64,000 bases of DNA from Neisseria mucosa (lineage in GTDB: Bacteria; Pseudomonadota; Gammaproteobacteria; Burkholderiales; Neisseriaceae). Of this stretch, positions 42,009 to 51,240 are shown piece after piece; position 1 is the stretch's first letter, and every line of letters starts with the position of its first letter. The notes beneath the pieces were generated by a model. It had not been told where the DNA came from and did no database searches. It saw only the letters and a program-made list of their open reading frames with translations. Position numbers and translations under genes: made by a program. The stretch spans positions 62,001-126,000 of the forward strand of contig NZ_POWX01000006.1 in the NCBI RefSeq assembly GCF_003044445.1. Direction: 5' to 3'.

Positions 42009-43727
42009 TTACATCACATCCAACACATCAATGCCCAGCAAATCCAAGCCTTGTTTCAGCGTGTCGCCGGCGAGCTTCGCCAGTTGCAGGCGGCTGTTGC
42101 GGGTTGCGCCTTCTGATTTCAGAATCGGGCAGGCTTCGTAGAAGCGGCTGAACAAGGTGGCGGTTTGGTAGAGGTAGGCGGCAAGGTAGTGTGGATATGC
42201 CGTGTCTGCCACGCTTTGCAGCACGTCTTCGAATTTCAGAAGCTCGGCGGCAAGCTGTTTTTCCAGCGGTTCGGTTAAAACGGTTGGCGCGGTCGCGTCC
42301 CATTCGCCGGCTTTGCGGAACACGCTTTGCACGCGGGTGTAGGCGTATTGCAGGTAGGGGGCAGTGTTGCCTTCAAACGAGAGCATGGCGTCCCAGTCGA
42401 ACACATAATCGCTGGTGCGGTTTTTGCTCAAATCGGCGTACTTGACCGCGCCGATGCCGACGGTTTTGCCGATTTTAGCGGCTTCGTCCGCGCCCAATTC
42501 GGGATTTTTTTCTTTCACCAAAGCAGTGGCGCGTTCGGCGGCTTCAGTCAGCAGGTCAACCAGTTTTACGGTGTCGCCGCTGCGCGTTTTGAACGGTTTG
42601 CCGTCTTTGCCCATCATGGTGCCGAAGCCGATAAACTCGGCTTTTGCATCTTCCGGCAGATAGCCTGCTTTGCGGGAAGTGGTGAAAAGTTGTTCGAAGT
42701 GCAGGGCTTGGCGGTGATCGACGACGTACAGCAGGCGGTCGGCTTTCAGACGACCTATGCGGTAGCGCAGGCACGCCAAATCGGTGGAGGCGTAGAGGAA
42801 GCCGCCGCCTTGTTTTTGCACGATAAACGCGGCGGGTTCGCCTTCTTTATTTTTAAACTCGTCCAAGAACACGACTTTCGCGCCGTCGTCTTCGACCGCC
42901 AGACCTTTTTGAACCAAATCATCGACCACGGGCTGCAAATCGTCGTTGTATTTCGATTCGCCCGCCACGTCTTCAGGACGCAGCTTCAAGCCCAGCGTGT
43001 CGTAAACGGCTTGGGCGTGCGAGAGCGAAATATCGACAAACTGTTTCCACAACGCCAACACAGTTTCATCGCCACCTTGCAGCTTCACAACGTATTCGCG
43101 CGCGGTGTCGGCAAAGGCGGCATCTTCGTCAAAGCGCACTTTGGCTGCGCGGTAAAACTGCTCCAAATCCGCCAGCTCAAACGCGGCGTTGTCTTTTTGC
43201 TGCTCGACCAAATAAGCGACCAACATGCCGAACTGCGTACCCCAGTCGCCGACGTGGTTTTGGCGGACGACGGTGTTGCCCATAAATTCCAATACGCGCG
43301 AAATACTGTCGCCGATGATGCTGGAACGCAGATGGCCGACGTGCATTTCCTTCGCCAGATTGGGCGAGGAATAGTCGATGACGACGGTTTGCGGTTTATC
43401 GGTTTTGCGGATGCCCAAATGGCCGCTGTGCAGCGCGTGGGAAAGGTTTTGCGCCAAAAAGTCGGCACGCAGGCGCAGGTTGATGAAACCGGGACCGGCT
43501 ACTTCCGCGCTTTCAATTACGGCATTGTCCGCCAATGCTTTGGCGACCTTTTGCGCCAACTCGCGCGGATTTTGTTTGGTTTTTTTCGCCGCACCCATCA
43601 CGCCGTTGATTTGGAAATCGCCGTGTTCGGCGTTTTTGGTCGGCTGCAAGACAACGGGGCTGTCGGTGATGCCTGAGGCGGCAAAGGCGGCAGCGGCTTC
43701 GCGTTCGACGGTTTGATGTAGGTTCAT
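42009..43727 (-). CDS. argS: arginyl-tRNA synthetase
   Basis: A 572-residue class I synthetase. The HIGH-like motif is KEMHVGHLRSSIIGD, after SSPNLA. The catalytic fold continues with WGTQFGMLV and LYVVDHRQALHFEQLF. The C-terminal anticodon-binding domain has LRF-type helices (YLQYAYTRVQSVFRKAG). Length matches the bacterial enzyme. Confidence 0.96.
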   Translation of the reverse strand: MNLHQTVEREAAAAFAASGITDSPVVLQPTKNAEHGDFQINGVMGAAKKTKQNPRELAQKVAKALADNAVIESAEVAGPGFINLRLRADFLAQNLSHALHSGHLGIRKTDKPQTVVIDYSSPNLAKEMHVGHLRSSIIGDSISRVLEFMGNTVVRQNHVGDWGTQFGMLVAYLVEQQKDNAAFELADLEQFYRAAKVRFDEDAAFADTAREYVVKLQGGDETVLALWKQFVDISLSHAQAVYDTLGLKLRPEDVAGESKYNDDLQPVVDDLVQKGLAVEDDGAKVVFLDEFKNKEGEPAAFIVQKQGGGFLYASTDLACLRYRIGRLKADRLLYVVDHRQALHFEQLFTTSRKAGYLPEDAKAEFIGFGTMMGKDGKPFKTRSGDTVKLVDLLTEAAERATALVKEKNPELGADEAAKIGKTVGIGAVKYADLSKNRTSDYVFDWDAMLSFEGNTAPYLQYAYTRVQSVFRKAGEWDATAPTVLTEPLEKQLAAELLKFEDVLQSVADTAYPHYLAAYLYQTATLFSRFYEACPILKSEGATRNSRLQLAKLAGDTLKQGLDLLGIDVLDVM

Positions 43728-43802
43728 GAAGTTCGGTCTCTCGATTAAATTTAAATAGGCGGTATTTTAAAAGAATTTGGGGTGTTGAAACAGGGCTAAG
43801 GT

Positions 43803-43872
43803 GAAAGGTCGTCTGAAAAAATGTGGGTGGTTTCGGCGTAACCTGCCATGCTCGTTTTCAGACGACCTTTTA
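43803..43872. repeat. inverted DUS pair with long loop
   Basis: AAAGGTCGTCTGAAAA and TTTTCAGACGACCTTTT with a loop of about 36 nt, between the TSUP gene and argS. Confidence 0.5.
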
Positions 43873-43895
43873 ATGATGGCAGCGTTTGGGAAAAT

Positions 43896-44705
43896 TCAAC
43901 GGACAAGGTTCCAAGCCATTTTTATGGCAATCAGCAGAAGCATGATGCCGAAGGAGATTTTGAGCTGGCGGGCGGGGAGTTTGTGCGCGGTTTTGACGCC
44001 GAGAGGGGCAAAAATCATGGTCGCGATGCTCAGGATGGCGACGGCGGGTAGATAGAGGAAGCCGCCGGAGCCATGGGGGAGGTTGGGGATGTTCCAGCCG
44101 GTAATGAGATAACCGATTGTGCCTGCAAGCGCAATCGGCCAGGCGAGGCCGGAGGATGTGCCGATGGCGCGGTGGGCAGGGAAGTTGCAATACATCAGGA
44201 AGGGGACGGACAGCGAGCCGCCGCCGATGCCGACCCAGCTCGAAGCTGCGCCGAACAATGTGCCAACCACGCTCAGGCCGGGTAGGGAGGGCAGGTGGCG
44301 CGAGGCTTTGGGTTTGGAGTCGGCTAGGGTTTTGAGGGCGATAAGGGTCAGGAATGCGATAAAGAAGATTTGCAGGGCGCGGGTAGGCATGTATTTGGCG
44401 GTGACCGCGCCGATCAGTACGCCAAATATCATGGAGGGGGTCATGCGGCGGACGGTTTGCCAGTCGATGGCGCTTTTTTTATGCTGCGCGTACATGCTGG
44501 AGAAGGTGGTGAACACCATCACGGCGAAGGATGTGCCGATGGCGAGATGTTGGGCGTAGGGATGACCGCTGATGCCTTGCAGTTGCAACGTCCACAAGAC
44601 GACGGGGACAATCAATGTGCCGCCGCCTACGCCGAATAATCCTGCAATAAAGCCCGCCGCGCTTCCGACGGCGAGCAGGGAGAAGATGATGTCCCAAGTC
44701 CACAT
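43896..44705 (-). CDS. TSUP family (TauE/SafE) permease
   Basis: A 269-residue inner-membrane protein with about eight helices. Two TSUP repeats are visible: AAGFIAGLFGVGGGTLIVPVV at the N-terminus, and SSWVGIGGGSLSVPFLMYCN in the second half. The family exports sulfite, sulfoacetate or related organosulfur anions. The actual substrate is not evident. It starts three bases after pssA and is probably co-transcribed with it. Confidence 0.85.
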   Translation of the reverse strand: MWTWDIIFSLLAVGSAAGFIAGLFGVGGGTLIVPVVLWTLQLQGISGHPYAQHLAIGTSFAVMVFTTFSSMYAQHKKSAIDWQTVRRMTPSMIFGVLIGAVTAKYMPTRALQIFFIAFLTLIALKTLADSKPKASRHLPSLPGLSVVGTLFGAASSWVGIGGGSLSVPFLMYCNFPAHRAIGTSSGLAWPIALAGTIGYLITGWNIPNLPHGSGGFLYLPAVAILSIATMIFAPLGVKTAHKLPARQLKISFGIMLLLIAIKMAWNLVR

Positions 44706-44708
44706 TTT

Positions 44709-45476
44709 TCAGGCGACCTTTTTTGTTTTACGGCGTTTTTTCAACCAACGCCATACTGCCATGATGTAGCCGGAGAGGCTGTAACCCAGGAAAAACAGGA
44801 AAAGTACAAGCGAAGGTTTCCAGTTGATGAGCAACAATACCAACACGGCAAGCACCATGCCCATAAACGGGACTTGGCGGCGGATGTTGATTTCTTTAAA
44901 GCTCCAAAACGGGATTTGGACAATCATGGAAATACCGGCGAAAAGCGTGATGCCCAAAGCCCACCAATGTACGCCGGGGAAGCGTTCGATGCTGTGGTTG
45001 ACCCAAATCAGACCGACAATCAACGCGGCAGCGGTCGGACTGGGAACGCCGATGAACCAGCGTTTATCGACTTTGCCGATGAGTGTGTTGAAGAGGGCGA
45101 GGCGCAGGGCGGCGCAGGCGCAGTAGATGAAGGCGACGGAATAACCGATTTTGCCAAACTGCCAAAGCTGCCATTTATAGGCAATCAAGGCGGGGGCGAC
45201 GCCGAAACTGACCATGTCGGCAAGGCTGTCTAGCTGTTCGCCGAACGCGCTTTGGCTGTTGGTCAGCCGCGCCACGCGACCGTCCATGCCGTCGAGCAGC
45301 ATGGAGAGGAATACTGCAATCGCTGCCGTCTCATAACGCCCGTGCATGGATTGGGTGATGGCGAAAAAGGCGCAGAACAACGCGGCGATGGTAAAGGAGT
45401 TGGGTAGCAGGTAAATACTGTTGCGGCGCAACGAATTTCGCGGCGGAATTGGCGGTTGGTTTTGCATGTTGTCCAT
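44709..45476 (-). CDS. pssA: CDP-diacylglycerol-serine O-phosphatidyltransferase
   Basis: A 255-residue membrane enzyme making phosphatidylserine, the precursor of phosphatidylethanolamine. The CDP-alcohol phosphatidyltransferase motif D-G-x2-A-R-x8-G-x3-D-x3-D reads DGRVARLTNSQSAFGEQLDS-LADM. The type II PssA context (NSFTIAALFCAFFAI, FGVAPALIAY) fits. An earlier in-frame ATG at 45467 is also possible as start. Confidence 0.92.
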   Translation of the reverse strand: MDNMQNQPPIPPRNSLRRNSIYLLPNSFTIAALFCAFFAITQSMHGRYETAAIAVFLSMLLDGMDGRVARLTNSQSAFGEQLDSLADMVSFGVAPALIAYKWQLWQFGKIGYSVAFIYCACAALRLALFNTLIGKVDKRWFIGVPSPTAAALIVGLIWVNHSIERFPGVHWWALGITLFAGISMIVQIPFWSFKEINIRRQVPFMGMVLAVLVLLLINWKPSLVLFLFFLGYSLSGYIMAVWRWLKKRRKTKKVA

Positions 45477-45555
45477 AATCGTTTGATGATGCAGTACAAA
45501 GCAGATGGAGGGATTATACCGTATTGAGATGAAAATGATTCCGGAATGTGCAGGA

Positions 45556-45613
45556 AGTCGTCTGAAAATGTGTGAATACCGCTTGGTTTGTTCATTTTCA
45601 GACGACCTTTTTA
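45556..45613. repeat. inverted DUS pair
   Basis: AAGTCGTCTGAAAATG and CATTTTCAGACGACCTT with a 25-nt loop upstream of pssA. Confidence 0.5.
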
Positions 45614-45876
45614 CCGAAATATGAGTTTTGCTGTCTTTCTAAAAACAGGAACAATCAGCCGTAAATTGCCGTATTTTTATCAAATCCGAACAACCAAACA
45701 ATAGCGTGTAGCATGAGCTTTGCCCGCGAAGATCATGATTGGCCTACGGACTTGGCATTCTTACCATATCGGCAAAAGGGATTCGTGAGGGACGGGTCGT
45801 CTGAAAAAAAGCAGATCAAATTTTATCAAAGCGAATATTTGAAGAGTGGAGTCAAAGAAAAAGCACAAGGATTGTC

Positions 45877-45969
45877 ATTCCCGCGCAGGCAGGAATTCAG
45901 ATTTTTGGTTTTCGGAAGGATTTGGAACGCCATTATTCCAAATCTCCGGATTCACGCCTGCGTGAGAAT
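45877..45969. repeat. dRS3-bounded mosaic repeat (NIME-like)
   Basis: Two inverted, slightly degenerate dRS3 units (ATTCCCGCGCAGGCAGGAAT and ATTCACGCCTGCGTGAGAAT) flank about 53 bp. This is the structure of a neisserial intergenic mosaic element. Confidence 0.7.
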
Positions 45970-46037
45970 GACGGCAAGAGCAGTTTCTATTTTAATCGAC
46001 CCTGTTTTCAGACGACCTTCGTCAGTCAAATCAACGA

Positions 46038-47387
46038 TTAATCAAACAATTCCCGCTGTGCCTGCTCTTTGGTCACGCGCACGTCGGTTTCGCCGTCGGC
46101 AAAAGTGATGTGCAGTTTCTGCCCTTGTTTCAATGCGTTGGTGTTGCGGATGACTTGTCCGCGTGTGTTTTTAACGACGGAGAAGCCTCGTTCCAGAATC
46201 TGCTGCGGCGAGACGGCTTCGAGCAGGGCGGTTTGGGCGGTCAGGCTTTGGCGGCGCTGGGCGAGCAGTTGGCGGAAGGCGTGCGACAAGGTCGTCTGAA
46301 AGCGGTCGATGTCTTGCCGGTAAACGGAAATATCGGGGCGGAAATGTTGCAGGGCTTGGGTTTGGCGTTCGAAACGGGCGGTGTGGGCGCGGACGTTTTG
46401 CGTCATCGAGTAGGACAGGGTTTGCGCCAGTTTGTGAATGTAGGTGCGCTGTTCGTCGAGTTTTTGGCGCGGATGGCGGATTTGCCGCGCGAGCCAGTCG
46501 AGCTTTTGACTGGCATCGAAATAGCGTTGTTCCAAAACGGTTTTCAGACGACCTTTGGCCTGGGCGAGGCGGTGTAATGATTCTTGGCGGTTGGGGCTGA
46601 CCAGTTCCGCTGCGCCGGTCGGTGTGGGCGCGCGCACATCGGCGACGAAATCGGCAAGCGTGAAATCGGTTTCGTGTCCCACGCCGCTGACGACGGGAAT
46701 CGCGCAGGCTTCGATGGCGCGCACGACCGGTTCTTCGTTAAACGCCCACAAGTCTTCAATGCTGCCGCCGCCGCGACAGACAATCAACACATCGCATTCG
46801 GCGCGTTGCGAGGCGGTTTTAATCGCTTGGGCAATCTGAAACTCGCTGCCCGCGCCTTGAACGGCGGTCGGATAAACGATTACGGGAATTTCGGGCGCGC
46901 GGCGTTTCAAGGTGGTAACGACATCGCGCAATGCCGCCGCCGCCAGACTAGTTACGATGCCGATACATTGCGCTCGGGCGGGCAAAGGTTTCTTGCGTTC
47001 CGCCGCAAACGCGCCCTCCGCCTGCAACTGCGCCTTCAGCCGCTCGTAGGCTTCGTAAAGCTGCCCCAAGCCTTTGAGCCGCACCTCGTTCACCGTAATC
47101 TGAAATTCGCCCCGCGCCTCGTAAATACTGATTTTGCCCGCCACTTCGATATGGTCACCTTCTTTCAAAGGTTTCGCCAAACGCGCCGCCGCACCCTTGA
47201 ACATCGCGCAACGCACCTGCGCGCGGCTGTCTTTGAGCGAGAAATAATAATGCCCGCTGGCGGCACGGGTCAGATTGGACACTTCGCCCGCAATCCACAA
47301 ACCGGCAAGATGGTCTTCCAGCAGGGCTTTGGCGAGGGCGTTGAGTTCGGATACGGAAATGGAGGAGGGTGCGAAGAGTTCGGACAT
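46038..47387 (-). CDS. xseA: exodeoxyribonuclease VII large subunit
   Basis: A 449-residue nuclease subunit that degrades single-stranded DNA with XseB. In order: an OB-fold (LWIAGEVSNLTRAASGHYYF), the catalytic domain (IGIVTSLAAAALRDVVTTLK, then VCRGGGSIEDLWAFNEE), and a long coiled-coil arm. Length matches. xseB is not in the window. Confidence 0.95.
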   Translation of the reverse strand: MSELFAPSSISVSELNALAKALLEDHLAGLWIAGEVSNLTRAASGHYYFSLKDSRAQVRCAMFKGAAARLAKPLKEGDHIEVAGKISIYEARGEFQITVNEVRLKGLGQLYEAYERLKAQLQAEGAFAAERKKPLPARAQCIGIVTSLAAAALRDVVTTLKRRAPEIPVIVYPTAVQGAGSEFQIAQAIKTASQRAECDVLIVCRGGGSIEDLWAFNEEPVVRAIEACAIPVVSGVGHETDFTLADFVADVRAPTPTGAAELVSPNRQESLHRLAQAKGRLKTVLEQRYFDASQKLDWLARQIRHPRQKLDEQRTYIHKLAQTLSYSMTQNVRAHTARFERQTQALQHFRPDISVYRQDIDRFQTTLSHAFRQLLAQRRQSLTAQTALLEAVSPQQILERGFSVVKNTRGQVIRNTNALKQGQKLHITFADGETDVRVTKEQAQRELFD

Positions 47388-47536
47388 TGGGAGCGGGAAG
47401 AATAGGGAAAGGTCGGATTATAAGGGGTTTCGGGCGGCATTTGTGCGGAAAGGGCCGTCTGAAAGAAGTCTTTGCCGGATATTATTTTAATAGTATATTG
47501 TCCAACTTATAAACGAAAACATTACGGGATACTGTT

Positions 47537-48733
47537 ATGAAACATATTTTGATTGATTTTGAAAACGTCCAACCGGAAGCATCGCAATTGAGCGGAGTGG
47601 GTGAAGAAAACTGCCATATCTGGCTTTTTCTGGGAAAGCTGCAACAAAAAACTTTATCGGTGGAGCTTTGCGAAGCCTTATGCAGGTTTGGGAAAAATGT
47701 TCATTTCGTACGGGTTGCAAAGACAGGCAAAAATGCTCTGGATTTTTATCTTGCCTATTATTTAGGGAAGATTACGGAACAGGACAAGGAGGCATTGATA
47801 TGCATTCTTTCGAGGGACGGGGGATTTGATGTTTTAGTCGAACATTTGGAAGATACGCATTTGTGTAAGGGTATTGTCAGATTGGGAAGTTTGGAGGATG
47901 CAGGGAAGAATGAGGAATTGTTGTTGGAAATGAAAAAACAACAGATAGGACAAGAACCTAATCTTTCAGAGAATAAGCACCCCGTCAAAGATACGGAAAT
48001 TGTGTATTCTGAAACTGTTGCTTTACATCAATCTCCTACATTTATTAATTTATGCGTACGAAAGGTAATTGCAGCATTAATTCCGCCCAGTGCTTTCAGA
48101 CCGACTGTTTTTCACAATTTGGAATCGCGTTTGCATTCTGTTTTGTATCAAGAATTGATCCCCTTTAATCAAGAACAACAAAATGAAATAGTTGGGAAAA
48201 TTATCCAAAGTCTGCTTAATAAAAAACTGATTTCGTTCAATCCTGATACTAATTTTGTGAATTATCACATCAGCAGTAATGATATTTTAGAGAAGTTGAC
48301 GTGCAAGCTGATTGAATCAAAAAGTAAAACGGTACAGGGCGCTAGAAATGTTCTGCGTTCGCAATCTAAAATATTTTGTTTGGAAGTGGAAGAAAATACA
48401 TTAGATGATATTTTAAAATACTGCGAATCCCAGCAATTGATACGTATCAAAGGCGACAAGATAGAATATGCCCCTTTTCCTTTGGAGATTCAAATTCCGA
48501 AACGGATTGATATTATGAGCAAAGAAGAAGACATTAAAATAATGAATGCAGTACAGAATTTTTTTAATAAGTCAGCTAAAAATAAACCCAAAACCAAAAA
48601 AGCAATAATCAATTCTTTCAAATCCATTCTGAAATTATCGGATGACCATATTGAAAAATTAATTAATGTGCTTGTGAGTCAGAAAAAACTTTCTATTGAT
48701 AATTTAGGGAAAGTGAACTATCCAAAAAAATAA
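47537..48733 (+). CDS. PIN-like domain protein, AT-rich
   Basis: A 398-residue protein. Residues 1-115 look like a PIN/NYN-type nuclease fold: HILIDFENVQPE supplies the first acidic site, KNALDFYLAYYLGK the second and ILSRDGGFDVLVEHL the third. This fold usually cuts RNA. The remaining 280 residues look like two or three small helical, possibly winged-helix, units (VRKVIAALIPPSAFRPTVFH, KTVQGARNVLRSQSKIF, KKAIINSFKSILKLSDDH), which I cannot name. The gene is clearly richer in AT than its neighbours, above all in the second half, so it may be acquired. No good ribosome site is visible. Confidence 0.7.
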   Translation: MKHILIDFENVQPEASQLSGVGEENCHIWLFLGKLQQKTLSVELCEALCRFGKNVHFVRVAKTGKNALDFYLAYYLGKITEQDKEALICILSRDGGFDVLVEHLEDTHLCKGIVRLGSLEDAGKNEELLLEMKKQQIGQEPNLSENKHPVKDTEIVYSETVALHQSPTFINLCVRKVIAALIPPSAFRPTVFHNLESRLHSVLYQELIPFNQEQQNEIVGKIIQSLLNKKLISFNPDTNFVNYHISSNDILEKLTCKLIESKSKTVQGARNVLRSQSKIFCLEVEENTLDDILKYCESQQLIRIKGDKIEYAPFPLEIQIPKRIDIMSKEEDIKIMNAVQNFFNKSAKNKPKTKKAIINSFKSILKLSDDHIEKLINVLVSQKKLSIDNLGKVNYPKK

Positions 48734-48785
48734 GGTTTGCCTGTTTTGGATATTTCCCTTATCCCATACACAAAAAGATGCCCGA

Positions 48786-49811
48786 ATGCCCAAACTCCAT
48801 CAAATCATCGAACGCCATTGGCAACGCCCCAATCGGTTTTTATCTTTACTGCTCAAACCCTTATCCAAGCTGTTTGCCAAAATTGCGGCGAAACGGCGCG
48901 ATGATTTCGTTTCAGGTCGTCTGAAAAGCGAAAAGCTGCCCGTGCCCGTGGTCGTGGTCGGCAATATCCACGCGGGCGGGACGGGGAAAACGCCGATTGT
49001 CGCCGCGCTGGTATCGGGCTTGCAGGAAAAAGGCGTCAAGGTCGGCATCATCAGCCGGGGTTACGGGCGCAAGAGCAAGGCGGTTCATGTATTGAATGCC
49101 GCGAGCCGTGCGGAAGATGCGGGCGACGAACCTTTGCTGCTGTTCCGTAAAACCGGCGCGCCGACGGCGGTGGGCAACAGCCGCGCAGAGGCAGGCAGGG
49201 CGTTGCTGGCGGCGCACCCCGACATCGGGCTGATTGTGGCGGACGACGGCTTGCAGCATTACGCCCTGCGGCGGGATGTGGAAATCGCGGTGTTTCCGGC
49301 GGCGGATACGGGGCGGACAGATTTGGATTTATTGCCCAACGGCAGTTTGCGCGAACCTTTGTCGCGGCTGGATTCGGTGGATGCAGTCGTTGTCAGCGGT
49401 GGCAAGGCGGATGCGTCGTTTGCGCCGTCTGAAAATATGTTTCACAGCCGCATTGAAACGGGACGGATTTACCGTTTGAACAAGCCGTCTGAAATACTGG
49501 ACACAGGCCGTCTGAAAAATCAAACCGTCGCCGCCGTGGCAGGTATCGCCAAGCCGGAGCGCTTTTTCGATTCATTGCGGAGCATGGGCATCACGTTGAA
49601 CCAAACCGTCGCACTGCCCGACCATGCCGACATCGCAGCGGCAGATTTGCCGGATGCGGACGCGGTGATTATTACGGAAAAGGATGCGGTCAAGTTTTCA
49701 GACGGCCTCAATCTGAATCATGTATGGGTGTTGCCTGTTTGTGCGATAATCGAACCTGATTTGGCGGCGTTTGTGTTGGAACGGCTGAAAGATTCCCGAC
49801 AGGTCGTCTGA
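48786..49811 (+). CDS. lpxK: tetraacyldisaccharide 4'-kinase
   Basis: A 341-residue inner-membrane-associated kinase that phosphorylates the lipid A precursor at the 4' position. The P-loop reads VGNIHAGGTGKTPIVAAL. Further family marks are ISRGYGRK, DVIADDGLQ-like VADDGLQHYAL and ITEKDAVKF. The gene contains four DUS cores of the GCCGTCTGAA dialect (49424, 49484, 49507, 49697) alongside two of the local dialect. It begins the lpxK...kdsB lipid A/Kdo group. Confidence 0.94.
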   Translation: MPKLHQIIERHWQRPNRFLSLLLKPLSKLFAKIAAKRRDDFVSGRLKSEKLPVPVVVVGNIHAGGTGKTPIVAALVSGLQEKGVKVGIISRGYGRKSKAVHVLNAASRAEDAGDEPLLLFRKTGAPTAVGNSRAEAGRALLAAHPDIGLIVADDGLQHYALRRDVEIAVFPAADTGRTDLDLLPNGSLREPLSRLDSVDAVVVSGGKADASFAPSENMFHSRIETGRIYRLNKPSEILDTGRLKNQTVAAVAGIAKPERFFDSLRSMGITLNQTVALPDHADIAAADLPDADAVIITEKDAVKFSDGLNLNHVWVLPVCAIIEPDLAAFVLERLKDSRQVV

Positions 49812-49859
49812 AATCAATTGATTCTTTGTTGCTGTTTGTCTTGAATAATAAGGAAATTT

Positions 49860-50396
49860 ATGAACCTGAAAAAACTGCTGCTCACTTTCGTTGCCATTGC
49901 CGCCTGTTCCGCCGCAACAGCCGCGCCCCCAAGCGATAAGTCTTTAAATAGATGGATGGAAGTCCAGCATATCGAACGCGACTTTCTCAAAAATTTGACC
50001 AACATGGCGGAAGCACAAAACCGACAGCTCATGCAACCGATCATCTCCTCATATCCACCGGAACTGCAGCCGCAATTACAAGCCGCGTCAGACCGTTATA
50101 TGAACAAAGTGTTTAAAGCTTATTTCACACCGCAACTTAGAAACAAATTAATGAAAGAAATAAAAAAAGTTGCCAAGGACGAGTTCACTCAACAAGAGAT
50201 TGATGCCATGATTGCGTTTTACGAGACTCCCGTAGGACAATCTATCGTTGAGAAAAATTCGGCATTCATAAAAAAACTCGCCAATATAGGGGCAAGCGAA
50301 GCGGATATGAAAGAAATAGAAACAATTAGCGAACACTACCTAATTGAATTTGAAAACGAAATTAAAAAAATATTGTCTGAAGAATGTACCCCCTAA
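49860..50396 (+). CDS. DUF2059 family exported protein, paralog 1
   Basis: A 178-residue protein with a signal peptide (cut after AATAA) and a helical DUF2059 domain. The hallmark is FTQQEIDAMIAFYETPVGQSIVEKN. It is probably periplasmic, function unknown. A related gene follows after 20 bp, so the pair looks like a tandem duplication. It lies between lpxK and kdsB, but a role in LPS assembly is only positional. Confidence 0.82.
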   Translation: MNLKKLLLTFVAIAACSAATAAPPSDKSLNRWMEVQHIERDFLKNLTNMAEAQNRQLMQPIISSYPPELQPQLQAASDRYMNKVFKAYFTPQLRNKLMKEIKKVAKDEFTQQEIDAMIAFYETPVGQSIVEKNSAFIKKLANIGASEADMKEIETISEHYLIEFENEIKKILSEECTP

Positions 50397-50416
50397 ACCT
50401 TAAACAGGAGAAAAAG

Positions 50417-50998
50417 ATGAAACTGAAAACCTTGTTATTTCCCTTCGCCGCGCTGGCATTGTGTGCCAACGCATTTGCCGCTACACCCAGCGACGCGTCG
50501 TTGGAGCGTTGGTTGGATACGCAGAATTTTGACCGGGATATGGAAAAAAATATGATTAACAGTTTCAATATTGGATTTAAACCATATGCAGATAAAGCCC
50601 TTGCCAAAATACCGGAAGCGAAAAAAGAGCAAATGGCAAAAGCTATTGACCGTTATCGCGAAAATGTTTTGAGAGATTTGATAACGCCCGAAGTGAAACA
50701 AACTGTCCGCAATACTTTATTAAAGCATGCTAAATCGACATACACGCAAGAAGAAGTTGACAGCATGATTGCCTTTTATAGTTCGCCTATCGGGCAGGCT
50801 GTTGTTGCCAAGACGCCTCTTATGCTCAATCAAGCGATGAGTGAAATATCGACGTTTGGATTTGCATTAACAGAAAAAGCTGTACAGCGTCATATGCCTG
50901 AATTTGCGAAAGAGATACAAGGTATCATGTGTGACGGCAAAAACCCTGATACAAGCTGTAAACAAGCCAAACAGGTTGGGAAAAAGCATAAGAAATAA
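50417..50998 (+). CDS. DUF2059 family exported protein, paralog 2
   Basis: A 193-residue protein with a signal peptide (cut after NAFAA). The DUF2059 hallmark is [25 protein letters not shown], closely parallel to the preceding gene. The start of the mature part ([13 protein letters not shown]) also matches it (APPSDKSLNRWME). The C-terminal tail is longer, with a Cys pair and basic end. AGGAG precedes the ATG at 50417. A DUS hairpin follows at 51004. Confidence 0.83.
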
Positions 50999-51003
50999 AT
51001 TAT

Positions 51004-51032
51004 AGTCGTCTGAAAATATTTCAGACGACCTC
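51004..51032. terminator. inverted DUS with tiny loop
   Basis: AGTCGTCTGAAAATATTTCAGACGACCT region, a compact stem between the DUF2059 gene and the Trm112-like gene. Confidence 0.5.
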
Positions 51033-51057
51033 CAATTTATCAAACGAAAGAAACCCC

Positions 51058-51240
51058 ATGGAAAAAAAATTCTTAGACATCCTCGTCTGCCCCGTTACCA
51101 AAGGCAGGCTGGAATATCATCAGGACAAACAGGAATTGTGGAGCCGTCAGGCGAAGCTGGCTTATCCGATTAAAGACGGCATTCCCTATATGCTGGAAAA
51201 CGAAGCACGAGCGTTGAGCGAAGAGGAACTCAAAGCATGA
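51058..51240 (+). CDS. Trm112-like protein (YcaR family)
   Basis: A 60-residue protein with the family pattern [17 protein letters not shown], then [17 protein letters not shown]. Only one Cys of the usual zinc knuckle is present, as in many bacterial members. Its TGA overlaps the kdsB ATG (ATGA), and the order lpxK...ycaR-kdsB is conserved across Proteobacteria. Confidence 0.88.

Larger units (their letters stand above)
45477..46037. other. pssA-xseA intergenic region with repeats
   Basis: 561 bp without a credible gene. It contains a long-loop inverted DUS (45556-45613), a single DUS near 45798, a dRS3-bounded mosaic element (45877-45969) and a final DUS at 46008. An open frame across it mixes repeat sequence and is not accepted. 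Confidence 0.6.

Noticed and set aside
42327..43676. 449-residue plus-strand open frame opposite argS
   Set aside because: argS on the minus strand has all synthetase motifs. The opposite frame shows none.
45713..46108. 131-residue open frame between pssA and xseA
   Set aside because: It runs through DUS and dRS3 repeats and into the 3' end of xseA, with no domain.
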